Assembly: GCA_024704765.1 (NCBI GenBank)
Contig: JAKMXF010000111.1
Span: 946,619-1,010,618, forward strand
Length of the DNA: 64,000 nt
Direction of reading: 5' to 3'
Source of the DNA: Oopsacas minuta
Lineage: Eukaryota; Porifera; Hexactinellida; Lyssacinosida; Leucopsacidae
A program made the translations under genes and the position numbers. Positions within the stretch are counted from its first letter, which is position 1, and every line of letters begins with the position of its first letter. Below, one piece after another: positions 43,192 to 56,002 of the stretch. Under the pieces are notes generated by a model, which saw only the letters and a list, made by a program, of their open reading frames with translations, did no database searches and was not told where the DNA came from.

Positions 43192-45551
43192 TCAGCTGTC
43201 CTTTGAGCTCTTATGGGTTGGTTTACTCATCACATGGTTTTCAAGAGGCTAGAAAGTAAATATATCAATTATGAGAAAGGAGGATACGTATATCACAAGA
43301 AGTATCTGATTACAAATAATAGACAAAAATATCATTTAATATTGAGTAGAAATTATTCAAATTCGGATAAGTAAATAACATGTGCGTCATATTAGCAAAA
43401 GGTTAAAATTACATTTAGAATGACTCATATTGGAGTAGGTATCTATGTGCTGGCAAGTACTGTTGCATGACAGATTTACTACCATACCAGTTTACTACCT
43501 CTGGTACCATGGAACATTGACTTGGTCCACGAATATTTCACTAATTACATCTATGGTTTAATAATCCCAGAATCCCAATGACAATCTATACCTAAAAACT
43601 ATGTAATTTATCACCAAAACTAGCCTAAATATGCAATACTCTCCCTTCAATGGGACTTGAGTGCAAATATATGATAATCCGGGATTAAAAACCCTAATAA
43701 CATCAACTAAAACTAACCTCTTTAACTTGCTCTTTGACGTCAATAACAGATTCCTTAACAGGTCTCTCCCAACACAAAATACGTCCACAGTAAGAACTCA
43801 CAAAAATAAAGTTCTTATCAAAATGAATAGAAGTGAGTCTGTCATCGAAAATAGATTTTTCCACAACAGGCTCTAGTCTACTAACCACTTGGGAGCTAGA
43901 GGGATGAGGCTGTGTCTCGCATAGATCTGTAGGAGGGAGGATAGGTGAGTGTGATACTTTGGATCTATTCTTAACAGGTTTCTTTTTATCTTTTGATTTA
44001 TTACGTCTATCTGAGTTGTCTATTCCGTGATCTTCAACTTCTATATCTGATGCAGAGTTGATGAAGGGATGGTCCTTATTAGACTCCCCGTTCATGCAAG
44101 AGGCTCCGTTTGGATAGGGTAACACAGGAGATGGCGCTGATACACGTCTGGGGCTGATATTAACAACTGATGGTTTAAGGTCATCATCTGAAAATTCCCA
44201 AAGAAAGAATTTACCATCTTGACCTACAGAGCCTAGTCTATAGGTAGGAGCAATTTCTGGATAAAGAGAGCTAACACGTGCTAAACTCTGAAGACGACAT
44301 AGAGGTGTTTTGGAGGGACGGTCATCAGGAGATGGGTTACGTTCTCTACCAGCTGATAGTAGGAAATTGTCACTTGGATCATTACCAGGATTAGTTGGGA
44401 TGTAAAAAGGATCAAACATTACACAGCTGACCCATGATCTGTGACCGAAACATCTACATGAGACAATTATATAAATAGCTGAACATTATACGTAGATATA
44501 ATTAAACTCACCTAGTTAATGGTAACAGAGTAGTGCTACTCCAGATTGTAACTAAATCATCCTCAGTACCAGTAGCAAGATACTTCTCATCAGGACTCCA
44601 ACACACACAAAGAACACCTCCAAAATTGCTCCTTCCTCTCCCACACATTTGTATTGGTTTTTGTTTCAAGCTGAACAAACGTAAGAACCCATCTGAACTA
44701 GCAGTAGCTATCTGTTTGCCATCAGCTGAGAATGCGAAGTGATTAAGTGCATCCGTTCCTATCCTAAGTTTCATTTTAAGTACTGTCTTCTTTGCTCTAG
44801 CAGGATAGAAAGAAAAATGGCTAGTATCTATTGTAGGGTTAGTATGAGGTACTCCAGGTACTTTGTATTTAGTAGTAAGTATTAGAAGAATTTTAGATGT
44901 GAAAGACACAGCAAATCTGTTTATACTTTGAGGAATCCAAGCAATATGAGTTGGTCGTGTTTCCTTAGAACCTTCTATACAATGCTATAAGAAATATTCA
45001 TATGAGTAATCAGTACTTAGAACGTATGTATTTAAAACAACTTAACTGACATCTTCGTTGTAGTATACGGATGTTCTTGAGAAGGGATTGAAATTTAAAA
45101 TGGTACCGCTCTTTGTAGCAATCAATAATTCCAATTGAAGATATTCTTTAACCTCTGTACTAGCAGCCATACATACTGGTGGATCAGAAGTATACATTTT
45201 TCTATCAACGAAGTTCATATAGTGAAGCGGCTAGAAAATAATTGTAAAAATAAATTCAAATAGGAAATAGAAATGACTTACTCTTCCATTGAATCTATAA
45301 ATATATACAGCTGAATCCAAGTTGTAGCAAAGATATGCCAGCTCTTGTGATTTAGTTTTGTCAGATTTATCTATTTTATTGGAGTGTTTGTCAGGAGGAG
45401 GAATTACAGGAGCGAAAGAAGGGCGGAAGCCAGTGTAGCTCCTAATCGTGGCTTTACCAGAGCTAGTATCATAATTTGATAATGTTGAGTAAGTACCATC
45501 TCTAAGATTTAGCTGAAATTCTTGTAGACTTGAAGTTTCGTTTCTTGCCAT
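43192..45551 (-). CDS. WDR20: WD40 protein WDR20 (USP12/USP46 activator type)
   Basis: Five exons (45551-45282, 45230-45051, 44984-44512, 44453-43718, 43248-43192) give 571 residues; human WDR20 is 569. The sequence follows WDR20/DMWD: LQEFQLNLRDGTYSTLSNYD at the N terminus, AYLCYNLDSAVYIYRFNGR, then WD repeats ALNHFAFSADGKQIATASSD, GGVLCVCWSPDEKYLATGTE, DDLVTIW and RCFGHRSWVSCVMFDPF, a long Ser/Pro-rich insert, and a last repeat ending HFDKNFIFVSSYCGRILCWE. WDR20 binds the deubiquitinases USP12 and USP46 together with WDR48 and activates them. The final exon is only 57 nt and encodes PLENHVMSKPTHKSSKDS. The start at MARNETSS is preferred over an in-frame Met 12 codons upstream because the family begins there. 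Confidence 0.9.
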
Positions 45552-45920
45552 GAATGTTAATAAATAGCTAAGAATAGAATAAGGCACATAAAAATTGATA
45601 TAATATCATAACTATATTATATATATTAGAATTCATATAATAGAATCACGTAGAGGGAAAGCACATCATTGCTTGAGAAGATAATAATTTATAAGTGATA
45701 CTGCGAATAATGTGCATGATTAAAAACCAAACATAAGTACATTGGGGTAGTATAATTGTAGCTAGCAGAGGGTGAGGGAGAGCTGGATTAGGAGGCGCCT
45801 AATTAAGAAATACAGATCCTGACATTTACAAATAAAAAGGGAAATTTAGGACTCCAGTATCTCTGATCATTCGTCTCATTATCACCGGTTTAAATAGCTT
45901 AGTAATTCTTATGTTCTTCA
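45552..45920. other. Intergenic WDR20 / TOGARAM1
   Basis: About 370 bp containing the WDR20 upstream region and TOGARAM1 3' flank; no gene seen. Confidence 0.45.
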
Positions 45921-48900
45921 TCAACTAGCTAGTTTCCTCAATTTATCTTGTTGGGAGGTGGAGAGTCGAGAAGCTTTTTCAAACAGAGATTTATTCATGT
46001 ATTGATAGACAACTTTGCACAGATTCTGTAATGCAGCAGAACACTCTGCATTCAGATGGTGCTCTAGGAGACTAAATATCAGTGGTAGAACATATTTCTG
46101 GACTACGCCAGGCTTCTTATCAAACAGGGTGTCACTCACATCTACACAAATAAAATAAACTCAAATATAGAATCAAATACTAACTTAGCTGGTTAATCTC
46201 TGAACAAATTAGTGATAGTTACATACAGTGAAGCTCGCATACTAGCAAGTAGTATTTTGCACGAATTTCCCTTGCTAAACCCTAACTTGCTATTAGAGGA
46301 ACATGATTGTACAAGAATAATAATCCACCTGCTAATGTGTTCAACAAAACAGGCCTAACTAAATTGTTAGCATACTGAGCGACACTAGACAGAGGTTGTA
46401 CAAGGTATGTGTGGTCTAAAAATAAAATTCATTAAATAAGAGAATATATACAATTATACATACATATAAATACAGAAATAAATACCAATTGATTTAAGAA
46501 TATTTTCAAGAGATTCCTTAGCCTTTGTCTTAATAGTTGTATTTTTGGATGCTAGATTAGATGTTAGAGCTTTGAATATAGGATGCAGATGCTGCACCAG
46601 CTTATTCCCAAGGACAGTAATTACGTCAAGAAAACACTCAATAGCCATCAAGTTAACTTTAGAATTAGAATCGGTTAATCGCAATATATACGTCTCGATT
46701 ACCTAAGAGATAGATTTTCATTAATAACGTTAAAATTATGGATATACAGCGATGTTACCTTGACCACACGTTGATCATGAGATATATTGCTAGAGTGTTG
46801 TGTCATCAGTTCATGAATTTCTTTAATTGCCTCCAACCTCTCAAACCATTTCTTTGAGTCAAGTCTAGCGTGAATATCCTCTGGTAGTATTGTAACGTTG
46901 AGCTAGAGGGAGTAGAAAAGATGAAGGAATATAAGTAATGCCTAATACGTACAGTGGAACTGGTCAACTTCCATGATCAACTGTACATAGCGGCTACTTT
47001 TAGCCATCCCCTAGAGTAAGGATGTTGGAAGTAGGTAAAAGTGGGGTAGCATTGAGAACCCAGTTTCCTAAGCCCCTTCATTATAGTTTGATTAATATAA
47101 TACAATGAAAGATTGCAAAGAAAATCAGAATCAACAAAGTTCTCATTAATTAATATACAGAATAATCCATATTATCAAAACGCAATCAACCTAAATACAA
47201 TCACATTATTTGCTACTGCTCAGCCAATATACATGACAGAAGTTTGAAATTTGAATCACAGGTATCCCTCAATATGCGAAATGTACACATTGAGGGGTAT
47301 CTAAATTTCTTAGTGCTTCAAGCTTGCTTGAGGTACTAAGCTGTCGCGCAGCGACCGAGCAAGCGAAGCGCGGTAGTACAGTTATAATATTACACACAAG
47401 TAGTCACACATATACAAATAAACATACGCAAAAAAATACATTGGGTTACACAAAGTATAGGTAAATACATATCAACAAAGTTAGTATTTATTTCTGTTAA
47501 ATATTCCCAAAATATTCTTGAGAGGAAGATATATGAATATAGAAATTAACGCCGCAACTCCATAGCTAACTATCATTAGTCCTGCTATTATGAATGAAAA
47601 TGTTAGAGGATTGTAAGGTATCGTTCTTCGTAATGTTAGAAAGAATAGCGTCATGATAATTGGATGTGTAAGGTAAACTACGAATGTTAATCGACTCAAT
47701 GGAGCCCAAACCTTCCAGGAAAATAGAGCATTGAATGGTCCACCAAACCCCAAAGCAAGACATAGTATTAGTAGAGCAATGCAAACAGCCCATAGAGGCT
47801 TAATAACCACCAATAATGTGTATGTCAATTCTGGTACAATCGGCATACCATGGAATAACCAGGTAGGAGCAAAGGTAAGAACAATTATAAGCAGACTAAC
47901 TATTGGGAATACTGTGATACAAAACAAACCCAGTTTTCTATCAAACTTTATATCACTCTTGCTATTAGATCTCCAAGCAGGCAGTTCAAAGAGAACATAT
48001 CCAACTATTAAGCCACCAAGATACATGACGTAGTGATAATATAATTTATTATAGTACTCATTAACCAAAACCTCCTCCAGTGAGTGAGCATGATCTATTA
48101 TGTCAGATATATTATATAACCCTAGGTAATTATTCACAAGGTAACTAATATGCGAGTTGACGTTCCTAGTTATCAACAAGGGAATAGGAGCACAGGTAAA
48201 TACGATGAAACAGAAGACAGGTAGTATGAGTGAGTATGGTAATCGTAAGTAATGAGCCGGGAGTATAAATAGAGGGCTGAAAAGAAGAAACTGTATTTCG
48301 ATAGCAACGTAAAAAGACCAACTTAAACATGTATCTATATATGCTGATGGATAGAATGTCTGTATGTATAACACATCAGGCCACCAGTTCTTATCACAAC
48401 TTCCTATTAACTTGTCTACAGTAGGATTCCACATAGGACCTGATCCTAACAATGGAGTTATTTTCCACATTAAGAACAGAAGAATAAGGTAAGTAGGGGT
48501 AACTCGTAGGAAATGGTAGAGATAACATTTAACAAAATACTTTAGTAAACTTGGCTTATCAGGACTATTCAATTCTTTGAGAGATAAGAACATAGCGAGA
48601 CAACCTGAAATAATGAATAAAGATTCCATAGCGGATAACCCATTCCATACAACAGTAAAGCTTATACGAGGTATTGCGTTATATAGCATATTCTCTACGT
48701 CACTGATTGCACCACTGAATAGATACCAAAGGTAAGAACGACATAGAAGTATCCATAGCATAGAGAGTGATCTTATTCCTGTAAGACAATCTATGGAATG
48801 CTGAGGATTAGAAGGACCAGAAAACAGTAGCTGGATATTAGAGTATAGAGAAAATGATTTTAATATATTAGTCAGGACGGTTATAATTCTAGAATGTTCT

Positions 48901-51900
48901 GATAATTCGTTTTCCTCTAATGGTTCTAGAGAGCTATCAATAGCCTGTATGTTAATCTCATCTTCTGAAGGATAGTAAGAAGAGTTAGATCGAAAATTAG
49001 GTACAATTTCATGAGGGGGAGAGTATTTGGATACTTTACGACGACCAATACATTTATTACAATAGTAGGTAACTACCTGTACTATTGTAGCGACTGTAGC
49101 CATTAGAATAAATAGGATAATAATCCCAAATGAAATAAATCTAGTAATTTCGATATCAGGGTCTTTCTCTTCTGGATAAACCTTGAAAGTAGAAGTATTT
49201 ACAAAAGCTGTGATGTTTATTGGCACATCAGGCTGAATTAGTACAATAAAGTTATTGATAATATTCAGAGTATCATTACGATTGCTACAACCAGCTGGTA
49301 AACATATAGCTATATCTGGAGCTAAACTGACTCCTACAAACGATAGACCCGAATCTTTCAATAGGATAGGAACAGGTATAACTATCTTTACATACTCGGT
49401 ATTATTCAGCTGTTTACACTCATGCCAATCTCCTAACCATTTGAAATTACCTTGAAACAATCCAGTAGGAGGTTTGGAGAAGCTGTCTAACAGATATAAA
49501 TAGCTAGTTGAAGGGTCCTTAGAAGTGAATGAGAATGTATTTAATTCTGCTTTGCATTTTTCTGAAACATTACCGATTTCAGCAAAGAATTTCCCCAAAA
49601 ATGAAATATCAGACAAAGCCTCGACAAGATGAAGGAGCCTCTCATTGCTCATAGATTCTTCATTGTCACACAAACAAATTGTTAATGATAGCAATACAAT
49701 TAGAACTATCCAGTAGTTAAAACTCATCTCTTACCATAAATTAGCTAAATCTTATAAGATATGAATATTAATATGGCTGGAAGTGTATACTAAAGTTTCA
49801 TAACATGATTTTCCACATGATGCATTAACTAAATATTAGGTGGCGATGGAGTAATTATACTGAGTGGAATTATAGGAATCATATTTCTAGCAAATTAATG
49901 ATTTGGTTATACTCACTTCTTGATTTTGTGTCTGAGAATTTATTCTTTGTTTCTGGCAGTTTGCATTTGTAGTTTTCGTTCCCTGTCTGAGTGCATAAGA
50001 GGTTTTGACAGAGCCTGTGGTATCAATCCTTGTGTCAGCTGAGTGTGGATTCTGTCGGGTGGGTGCCTGTCCGACACGAGACTGTCTGGCAGATTGTAGA
50101 CCTGCATTAGGAAGCTCACCTACACCCTAAACATACAATAAATTTTAAAGTGATCATTTATGGATTAACGAATAAACTTGGATCATACTTTTGTCTGTAC
50201 TAGCTTGAAAAGATCAAGAACCTTAGTGACAAGATCTGGGTTAAGATTCTTACTAATCTTCTTAACAAAATCTGGATTATCAAATAACAGAGTGATAGCC
50301 TTTCTTGCATAATACCTAGCCACACAATTCCATTAATTATAGCTGAAAGAGAAATATATAATGGAACCTCGTTAATACGAAATTCCGAATAAGACGTACA
50401 AAGAATTAAACAAAACCAAGTCCCTACACTGGTTATTCAATTGGTGTTACACTATTACTCCGGTTAATACAAACTCTGGATAAAGGGCTGTCCGTTGGTG
50501 TTGTATTAACTAGGTTCCGCTGTAAATATTCAGTGAGTACCTTGCATCAGGAGAATTATCCTGAGAAGTATTAGTGATAGATACCATTAACTTCTCTATA
50601 ACATCACGGGGAAGATTCAGCACCTGCACATCTCCTATCTGATCAACTCCATAGCAAATTACTTGCATTGCAAGCTTCCGTACAACTGGATTCTTATGGC
50701 TACAAATATCGCATATCAAACTGACAGATATATTGAATTGTATTATCTTACCCTATGCCTCCGCTAATAAGAGCAGTGAATGCCTTATTAGCAGAAATAT
50801 TCTGTATCATTACATAGAGAGACTTCTCTACATCATCTCGTATAAACATATTAGATTCTCCAGCTTTGTGTAGGAGAGCTTTTATAATTAACTCCAGGAA
50901 CTGGAAATAACGATAATAACAACAAGGACGACAAGTATGTATTATATTGTAAACAAACCGGTTCTAGCATCTTGTTGATATAAACAAACAAATCACAGAA
51001 GGTAATAATAGCGACTTTAGAAACGGAAGATCTCAAGTTTTTAACCTGTCAACAAACAAAAAAATAAAAATAACAATTAACTAACAAATTACTAATATAT
51101 ACTAACCTCTGCAATAACAGCAAGGACAACCTGCTTAATCTGTACAAAAAGTGTATCAGTATGATGTCTACATAATCTCTTTATCAATACCAATCCTTCT
51201 ATCTTACATTCCCTACATAGAAAAGTATAAATAGAAGTTAATCTCACTAACATCTGTGAACTCACCAACTCTCATCTTCTAGAAAGCAGAGAGCATCAAT
51301 TAGGGATTCACCTGGGTGAGACACAGGATTGACAGATTCATCTTCTATCTGTACTGAGTCTAGAGAGGGCTTGATGTCTTTAAGGGGCGAGTACTTAGAA
51401 CGAGCAGGGCTAGCAGGTAGGATACTATGTTTAGGAGATGTGTATATAGCGGTAGGGGATATACCAACTACACTGATGTTACCCTTCTTTCCTATAGCTA
51501 GGTCGATAGGAGGTGTAGCTTTATTGTGAGTAGGAGACTTCTTAGGAGCTTGCTTAACAGCCTTAGAAGGACTGAAGCCTTTGGTGTACACACGGTTAGC
51601 CCCTACCCCTCCAGTAGGGTGTGAGGGGGAGTAAGAAGGAGACCTGGCTAACTTATCGATTGGAGAACAATCCATTGGAGATGTTCCAATCATTTCATAA
51701 GGAGAATTGTGCACAGAAGAAGTTTTATTCTTGACAGGCATAATACTGACAGGTGATTGGGTCTTCTTGAGCTCCTGTGGGGATAAGGAGAGCTGAGATA
51801 GAGCACTGGTATCCATGCTGCCAGATTCCGCAGAAGCGCGAAACCTACCGAAGGAGGGCGAAAGGGAGAATACACTTTCTGAAGTATCATTAAACAAAGA

Positions 51901-54900
51901 CAGATCTTCTAGATCATCATCCACCGAGTGATTGAGATTCCTTGTTAAGTCGACACGCCTCCTGACAGGCCGACCTGAATTAGACTCGTTATTAGTTAGA
52001 GATACATTCTCGTAGGACTGTCTCTTCTTACTTTCTATCTTATTAGGAAGGATACTGTCTACCTCAATTCTCTTAGAGAGATTACACGTAGATGAATTGG
52101 TAGATGAGGGCTCAGTTTCAAAGGTCTTCTTCTTGTGATATATTCCGAAATAACTACTGGATTCCTTCTGCTGAGGTCGTACTGGTATAGGAGGCTTAAT
52201 AGAAGGATTATGTTGTTTTTGAGAGAAATCATGTTGAACCTTCTCTCCATCTTGCTTCTGATCGCTATCATGAATAAGAGAGGAGTTTAATCCATGGTTG
52301 TTATAGCATATTTCTTCTGTTATATTCTCATCCGAGTCAGGACTAGGTTTATTAGAAACTACAGGAGTAACATTGTTGCTGTTACAAGTGGTAGGGTCGC
52401 CAGGAGTTGGTGTAGTATCATTGTCTTCACACTTGTCTATGATCTCTTGAGGTTCAGGGGAGTAACTACCAGCTGTGTCACTAGGAAGCCTTGGTAGAGA
52501 ATTACTCTTCTCTCTCTGCTTAGGTAATAAATTGCTAGTAGAATCCTGTAGACTAGTAGTAGATACATCAACAGCAATACTAGAAGCTAATGAAGTGTCT
52601 AGGTTAGAGTTTGTTATGTCAGGGATAGGTCCGATAAATGTTCTTCTTCTGAGGCGTGTTTTAGAGCTGACACGGACTGGTTTAGCTTTAGGAGGCTTTA
52701 CTATCAGCTTAGCTTCCTCTCTATTGACAATACAATACGTAAATATGCTATGTAAGGTAGAACCTCGTTAATACTCATTTTCGATAAGACCCCTACAATG
52801 GATATTCAATTTGTATTACTCCAGATAGGACGAACAAATTTTGACTGTTCGTTAGTGTTCGTATTAACGAGTTTACGCTGTAATTTGTTTGCGTTATAAA
52901 TAGCTTACTCGAAAGGATCAGCTACTTGATTTCCTCTCAGCTGTTCAGGTAGCTGGCCAGTAGCAGTCAGGTCATTAGTCCATGTTTGTGTAGGAGAGCT
53001 GGATGCTTCTTCTCTGGTGAATACAGGTTGTTCTTTTATTTTGTTCTTGTGATCATCTAGACGATCTTTTAATTTCTCATTATTATTATTATTATTATCA
53101 TTATTATTATTATCATCGTTGTTGTCTTGTATACTTTTGCTACTAACAGGAGGGGGGTTAGGTAGAGTATTGCTACGTGGCTTTGTCTTAACAAGAATCT
53201 TCTCTGATCCCAGAAGACGCTTGTAGCGTGGCAGAGTATAATTATTCTTCCCCAGATTACCAGCATCAAAACTGTACATAGTTTCCTATAGAGAATAAAT
53301 ATAAACAAATTTTATAGAAATAATGCATAAAACCTTACTTTAGTAATACCTTCCTTCTTAGAAGGTCCCAGGCTACAGGATGATGCTACTTGAGATAGCT
53401 CACTTGAGATAGGAGTTACATCCATTTTAGGTTTAGAAGAGTAAGCACGCCTTTCCCTCTTCTTAGCTAGCTTAATAGGTCTTTCTATTTCTGATTGGGA
53501 TGTTTCATTTGATTTATCTACAGTCTCTCTCTCAATAGCTGGTAAGTGGAGTGAAGCTTTACCAGGGGGTAGTGTAGACTCAACAGGACGTCGATCTGGC
53601 TTTGGATTGTTAGGTTGTTGCTTAGAGCAGGGACGTGCTTTAGCAAGTTTGAAGGGAAATTGAGAAGTTGTTGTATTGTTAGCTAAAGAGAAACATAGGT
53701 AGGTATCGATATGAACCCTATTAAGTATTAAACTAGTGAATAATAACACACGGTTTAAGTGTCCAGTTTCTGCATTATGTAATGGTTGCGAATTCTCGAA
53801 GAACTGAGCTGGCCAAGACTGAGAGAGATCTGGTTCAGTAGGATAGACGAACTCATTCTGGAATTCAGATTCTTCTCTCTCTCCATATACAAACTCTTCT
53901 CTAAGAATAAAGACAAGTAAAGACTAATCTACACAAATTGTACTTATTCAGGTAAATACGGTATACACTTAATAACCTCTTCATAGGATCAGAGTACTTC
54001 ATCCTAGAACCCATATACTGATCCATGTAACTCAATCTAGGCTGCTTAGGAGAATTATTAGCACTATAGAATCTATCCGATCTGCTCAAGTTCTTAGCTG
54101 TGTTAGGATCAGCTAACCAGTTAGAATAAGTTGGAGGAGGTGCCTTAGGCTGTTTCTCATGTTGCTTGTTCAAGAAATTCATCTGATAAGACCCATCCTA
54201 TAGCATATGTATAATGTATAAGTTACTATATACAAAGAAATATTAACAAAGAAAGGTTGAGTATTATATTCATAGCATAGAGGATATATGTACAATTAAT
54301 ACCTCTTTCTTAGTGGGAGCACTAAGGGATTGTTCTTTTCGTTCCTTCTCCCAGGGGAGCTTCTGTCTACCCGCTGAAAACCTCCTAGGGGGCTGTAACG
54401 GAAGTAGTTTAGAACCATTGGTAGATACTTCATTCTCCTCTCCTTGTGTTCTCTCTATCGTACTGCTGATAATCCATTCTAAATCCATGCCATTGTCTTG
54501 TCTATAGAGATAATTATGAAGTAAAATTACTATTCTAATGAGTGACGTCATATGATATAATACCTGCTTGCATTGGTAGGGAATGGTACAGCTGGCTCGA
54601 CTGTTTCATCAGAAGTAATGTAAGGGAGTTTCTTCCTGGATAATCTGGCTTGAATAACTTTTAGTAGAATTCCTTGACTCATATTTTCAGCTTCCCATCT
54701 CTGTACAGGTGATAACAATGGTTGCATGTAATTACTACGAGTTTCTTGTAACAAGCCAGGCTCTAGTGCGTGAGCTACAACTGCTATGGTCTCTAATGCC
54801 ATAAATCTAACTCTCTGACGTGAATCTGCTATGAGAGGTACTACATGCTCTGCTATTGAGCCTAAGTCGAACTCAGTCCTATACAACAAGATTAATAGTC

Positions 54901-55809
54901 ATAATATTCCGGTTAATAAGTAAAAATTCATGTTACTTCGATGGTTTAGGACCACATTTTACACAATTTCCCATTTGAATATAAGTTGGTATTTGATATA
55001 GTCGTGTTCGATATAACGGCAGTTGACTGTAAATATATTTCATGTTCAATATACATTACCTCGGGAAGGTGAGTAGGCCTGCAATTATGAGGATAAGAGT
55101 ATCTTCTCTAATCTTATGACTCCTGCTATGTAGTGATGACGTCACGAGTCTCATCATGAGAGTATGTGGATTCAAGAAGCGCATCAGTTTTAAGAAGAAT
55201 TTTGGCATCTTCTCTCTTGCGTAGAGAGAGTTCCTATTCTCTGTAATTCTATGCAAAATAGAGTCAGTAGTGTCTAATATGTCTATCTCTATCTTATCAC
55301 CAAATCTCTCAGCGAGCTAAATAGACAGTGATAACGGTGTTGTAAGTATAGTGTAACCTCTAAACGGAGTGCCAAGGACTCCGAAAATTGCTACAGCGTT
55401 TACTCGTTCTTGGAGGTGTATTTGTATGGGACTAGGAGCGCGCTCTATTTATTTTTACTCCGTTTCCACAGGCCCGTTTATGAGGTTTAACTATAGTAAT
55501 ATTTTAAAATAGAAATACCATTTCAATTATCTGTAGTGTAGTGTGTATTACTCTGAAGTGAGAATCGTCAAGAAGAGAGACAAGGAAGGAGACAAACGCA
55601 CTGAAGTTGGAAAGGAGAGCAGAAATATCTGACACCTCCTCTAAGATACTCTTGAGGTTCTCCAGCGTACTAGTCCGTCTCTGCCAATCTCCTGAATCTT
55701 TGATTGCCTGAATGATGTCATGAGGCAGAAAATCAATACTAGTAGGTTGTACCTCTTGGGTATTGTGGGATTGGGGAACAGTACTCTTCAGTTTAAACGG
55801 ATCAGACAT
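45921..55809 (-). CDS. TOGARAM1: TOG-array protein TOGARAM1/crescerin (multi-exon)
   Basis: A long minus-strand gene of many exons; the first three are 55809-55519, 55316-55060 and 54878-54564, the last ends at 45921. Crescerins bind tubulin with TOG domains and act in cilia. TOG1 (54.5-55.8 kb) shows IIQAIKDSGDWQRRTSTLEN and VVPLIADSRQRVRFMALETI. A long Ser/Pro/Lys-rich disordered part follows (51.3-54.5 kb) with SPSYSPSHPTG and KSPTHNKATPP. A TOG3-like part (50.1-51.2 kb) has AVIAEVKNLRSSVSKVAIIT, LLHKAGESNMFIRDDVEK and RYYARKA, closely as in the family. The C-terminal TOG4 (45.9-46.9 kb) has LPEDIHARLDSKKWFERLEA and LFDKKPGVVQKYVLPLIF. Not every middle exon was joined by hand. A 3-kb intron (about 46910-49915) hosts a separate acyltransferase gene on the same strand. 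Confidence 0.85.
47481..49727 (-). CDS. NRF-6-type acyltransferase-3 membrane protein, nested
   Basis: A single-exon 748-residue protein lying wholly inside a TOGARAM1 intron, same strand. It has a signal peptide (MSFNYWIVLIVLLSLTICLC), a luminal NRF domain (about 25-200; CKAELNTFSF, LLDSFSKPPTGLFQGNFKWL, LGDWHEC, AICLPAGCSNRND), one membrane span near 200-225, then an acyltransferase-3 domain with about ten membrane spans (from DCLTGIRSLSMLWILLCRSY at about 315). Nematode NRF-6/NDG-4 and insect relatives are of this kind and act in lipid or drug transport. The family's usual SM-x-W-x-x-x-GH-T-Y is here SMLWILLCRSY, so the expected catalytic His is Arg. It may be a non-catalytic member. Confidence 0.85.
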   Translation of the reverse strand: MSFNYWIVLIVLLSLTICLCDNEESMSNERLLHLVEALSDISFLGKFFAEIGNVSEKCKAELNTFSFTSKDPSTSYLYLLDSFSKPPTGLFQGNFKWLGDWHECKQLNNTEYVKIVIPVPILLKDSGLSFVGVSLAPDIAICLPAGCSNRNDTLNIINNFIVLIQPDVPINITAFVNTSTFKVYPEEKDPDIEITRFISFGIIILFILMATVATIVQVVTYYCNKCIGRRKVSKYSPPHEIVPNFRSNSSYYPSEDEINIQAIDSSLEPLEENELSEHSRIITVLTNILKSFSLYSNIQLLFSGPSNPQHSIDCLTGIRSLSMLWILLCRSYLWYLFSGAISDVENMLYNAIPRISFTVVWNGLSAMESLFIISGCLAMFLSLKELNSPDKPSLLKYFVKCYLYHFLRVTPTYLILLFLMWKITPLLGSGPMWNPTVDKLIGSCDKNWWPDVLYIQTFYPSAYIDTCLSWSFYVAIEIQFLLFSPLFILPAHYLRLPYSLILPVFCFIVFTCAPIPLLITRNVNSHISYLVNNYLGLYNISDIIDHAHSLEEVLVNEYYNKLYYHYVMYLGGLIVGYVLFELPAWRSNSKSDIKFDRKLGLFCITVFPIVSLLIIVLTFAPTWLFHGMPIVPELTYTLLVVIKPLWAVCIALLILCLALGFGGPFNALFSWKVWAPLSRLTFVVYLTHPIIMTLFFLTLRRTIPYNPLTFSFIIAGLMIVSYGVAALISIFIYLPLKNILGIFNRNKY
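50361..50522. mobile_element. Short TIR element in TOGARAM1 intron
   Basis: Left end ATGGAACCTCGTTAATACGA and right end ATTAACTAGGTTCCGCTGTA are inverted complements. Same CnGTGGAACCTC-like family as the elements at 52753 and 61827. It ends a few bases before an exon (CAGTGAGTAC region), so the right end abuts the splice site. Confidence 0.6.
52753..52880. mobile_element. Short TIR element in TOGARAM1 intron
   Basis: Left end TAAGGTAGAACCTCGTTAAT and right end ATTAACGAGTTTACGCTGTA are inverted complements, 128 bp in all, with TA at both borders. Non-coding. Confidence 0.6.
53078..53130. repeat. Trinucleotide (ATT/GTT) microsatellite in coding exon
   Basis: On the plus strand this is ATT repeats with ATC and GTT interruptions; on the coding strand it is AAT/GAT repeats encoding an Asn/Asp run (DDNNNNDNNNNNNE) in the disordered part of TOGARAM1. 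It stays in frame. Confidence 0.8.
55349..55494. mobile_element. Short TIR element in TOGARAM1 intron 1
   Basis: Left end TATAGTGTAACCTCTAAACG and right end CGTTTATGAGGTTTAACTATA are inverted complements, flanked by AT-rich DNA. The element fills most of the intron between exons 1 and 2. Confidence 0.55.
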
Positions 55810-56002
55810 CTAATTGGAGATCTGAATACAATCTCCTAACTACACAACACGTCAAATGGAATGCGTAACTATATTATCAAAGAGATTAATTAACCTAGAG
55901 TCAAGAGAAGGCAAGAATAATTACAAATATTAATAGTTGTAGCTTCAACTAAATGTTACTACGTACTAAAGAATTTCCTAACACTATATATTCTACAGCA
56001 TG

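Noticed and set aside
47328-47375. GC-rich AGCGAAGCG / CGCGCAGCGACC phrases, also near 8300
   Set aside because: Looked for a CRISPR- or iteron-like repeat; the phrases occur only a few times without regular spacing and probably belong to a dispersed repeat.
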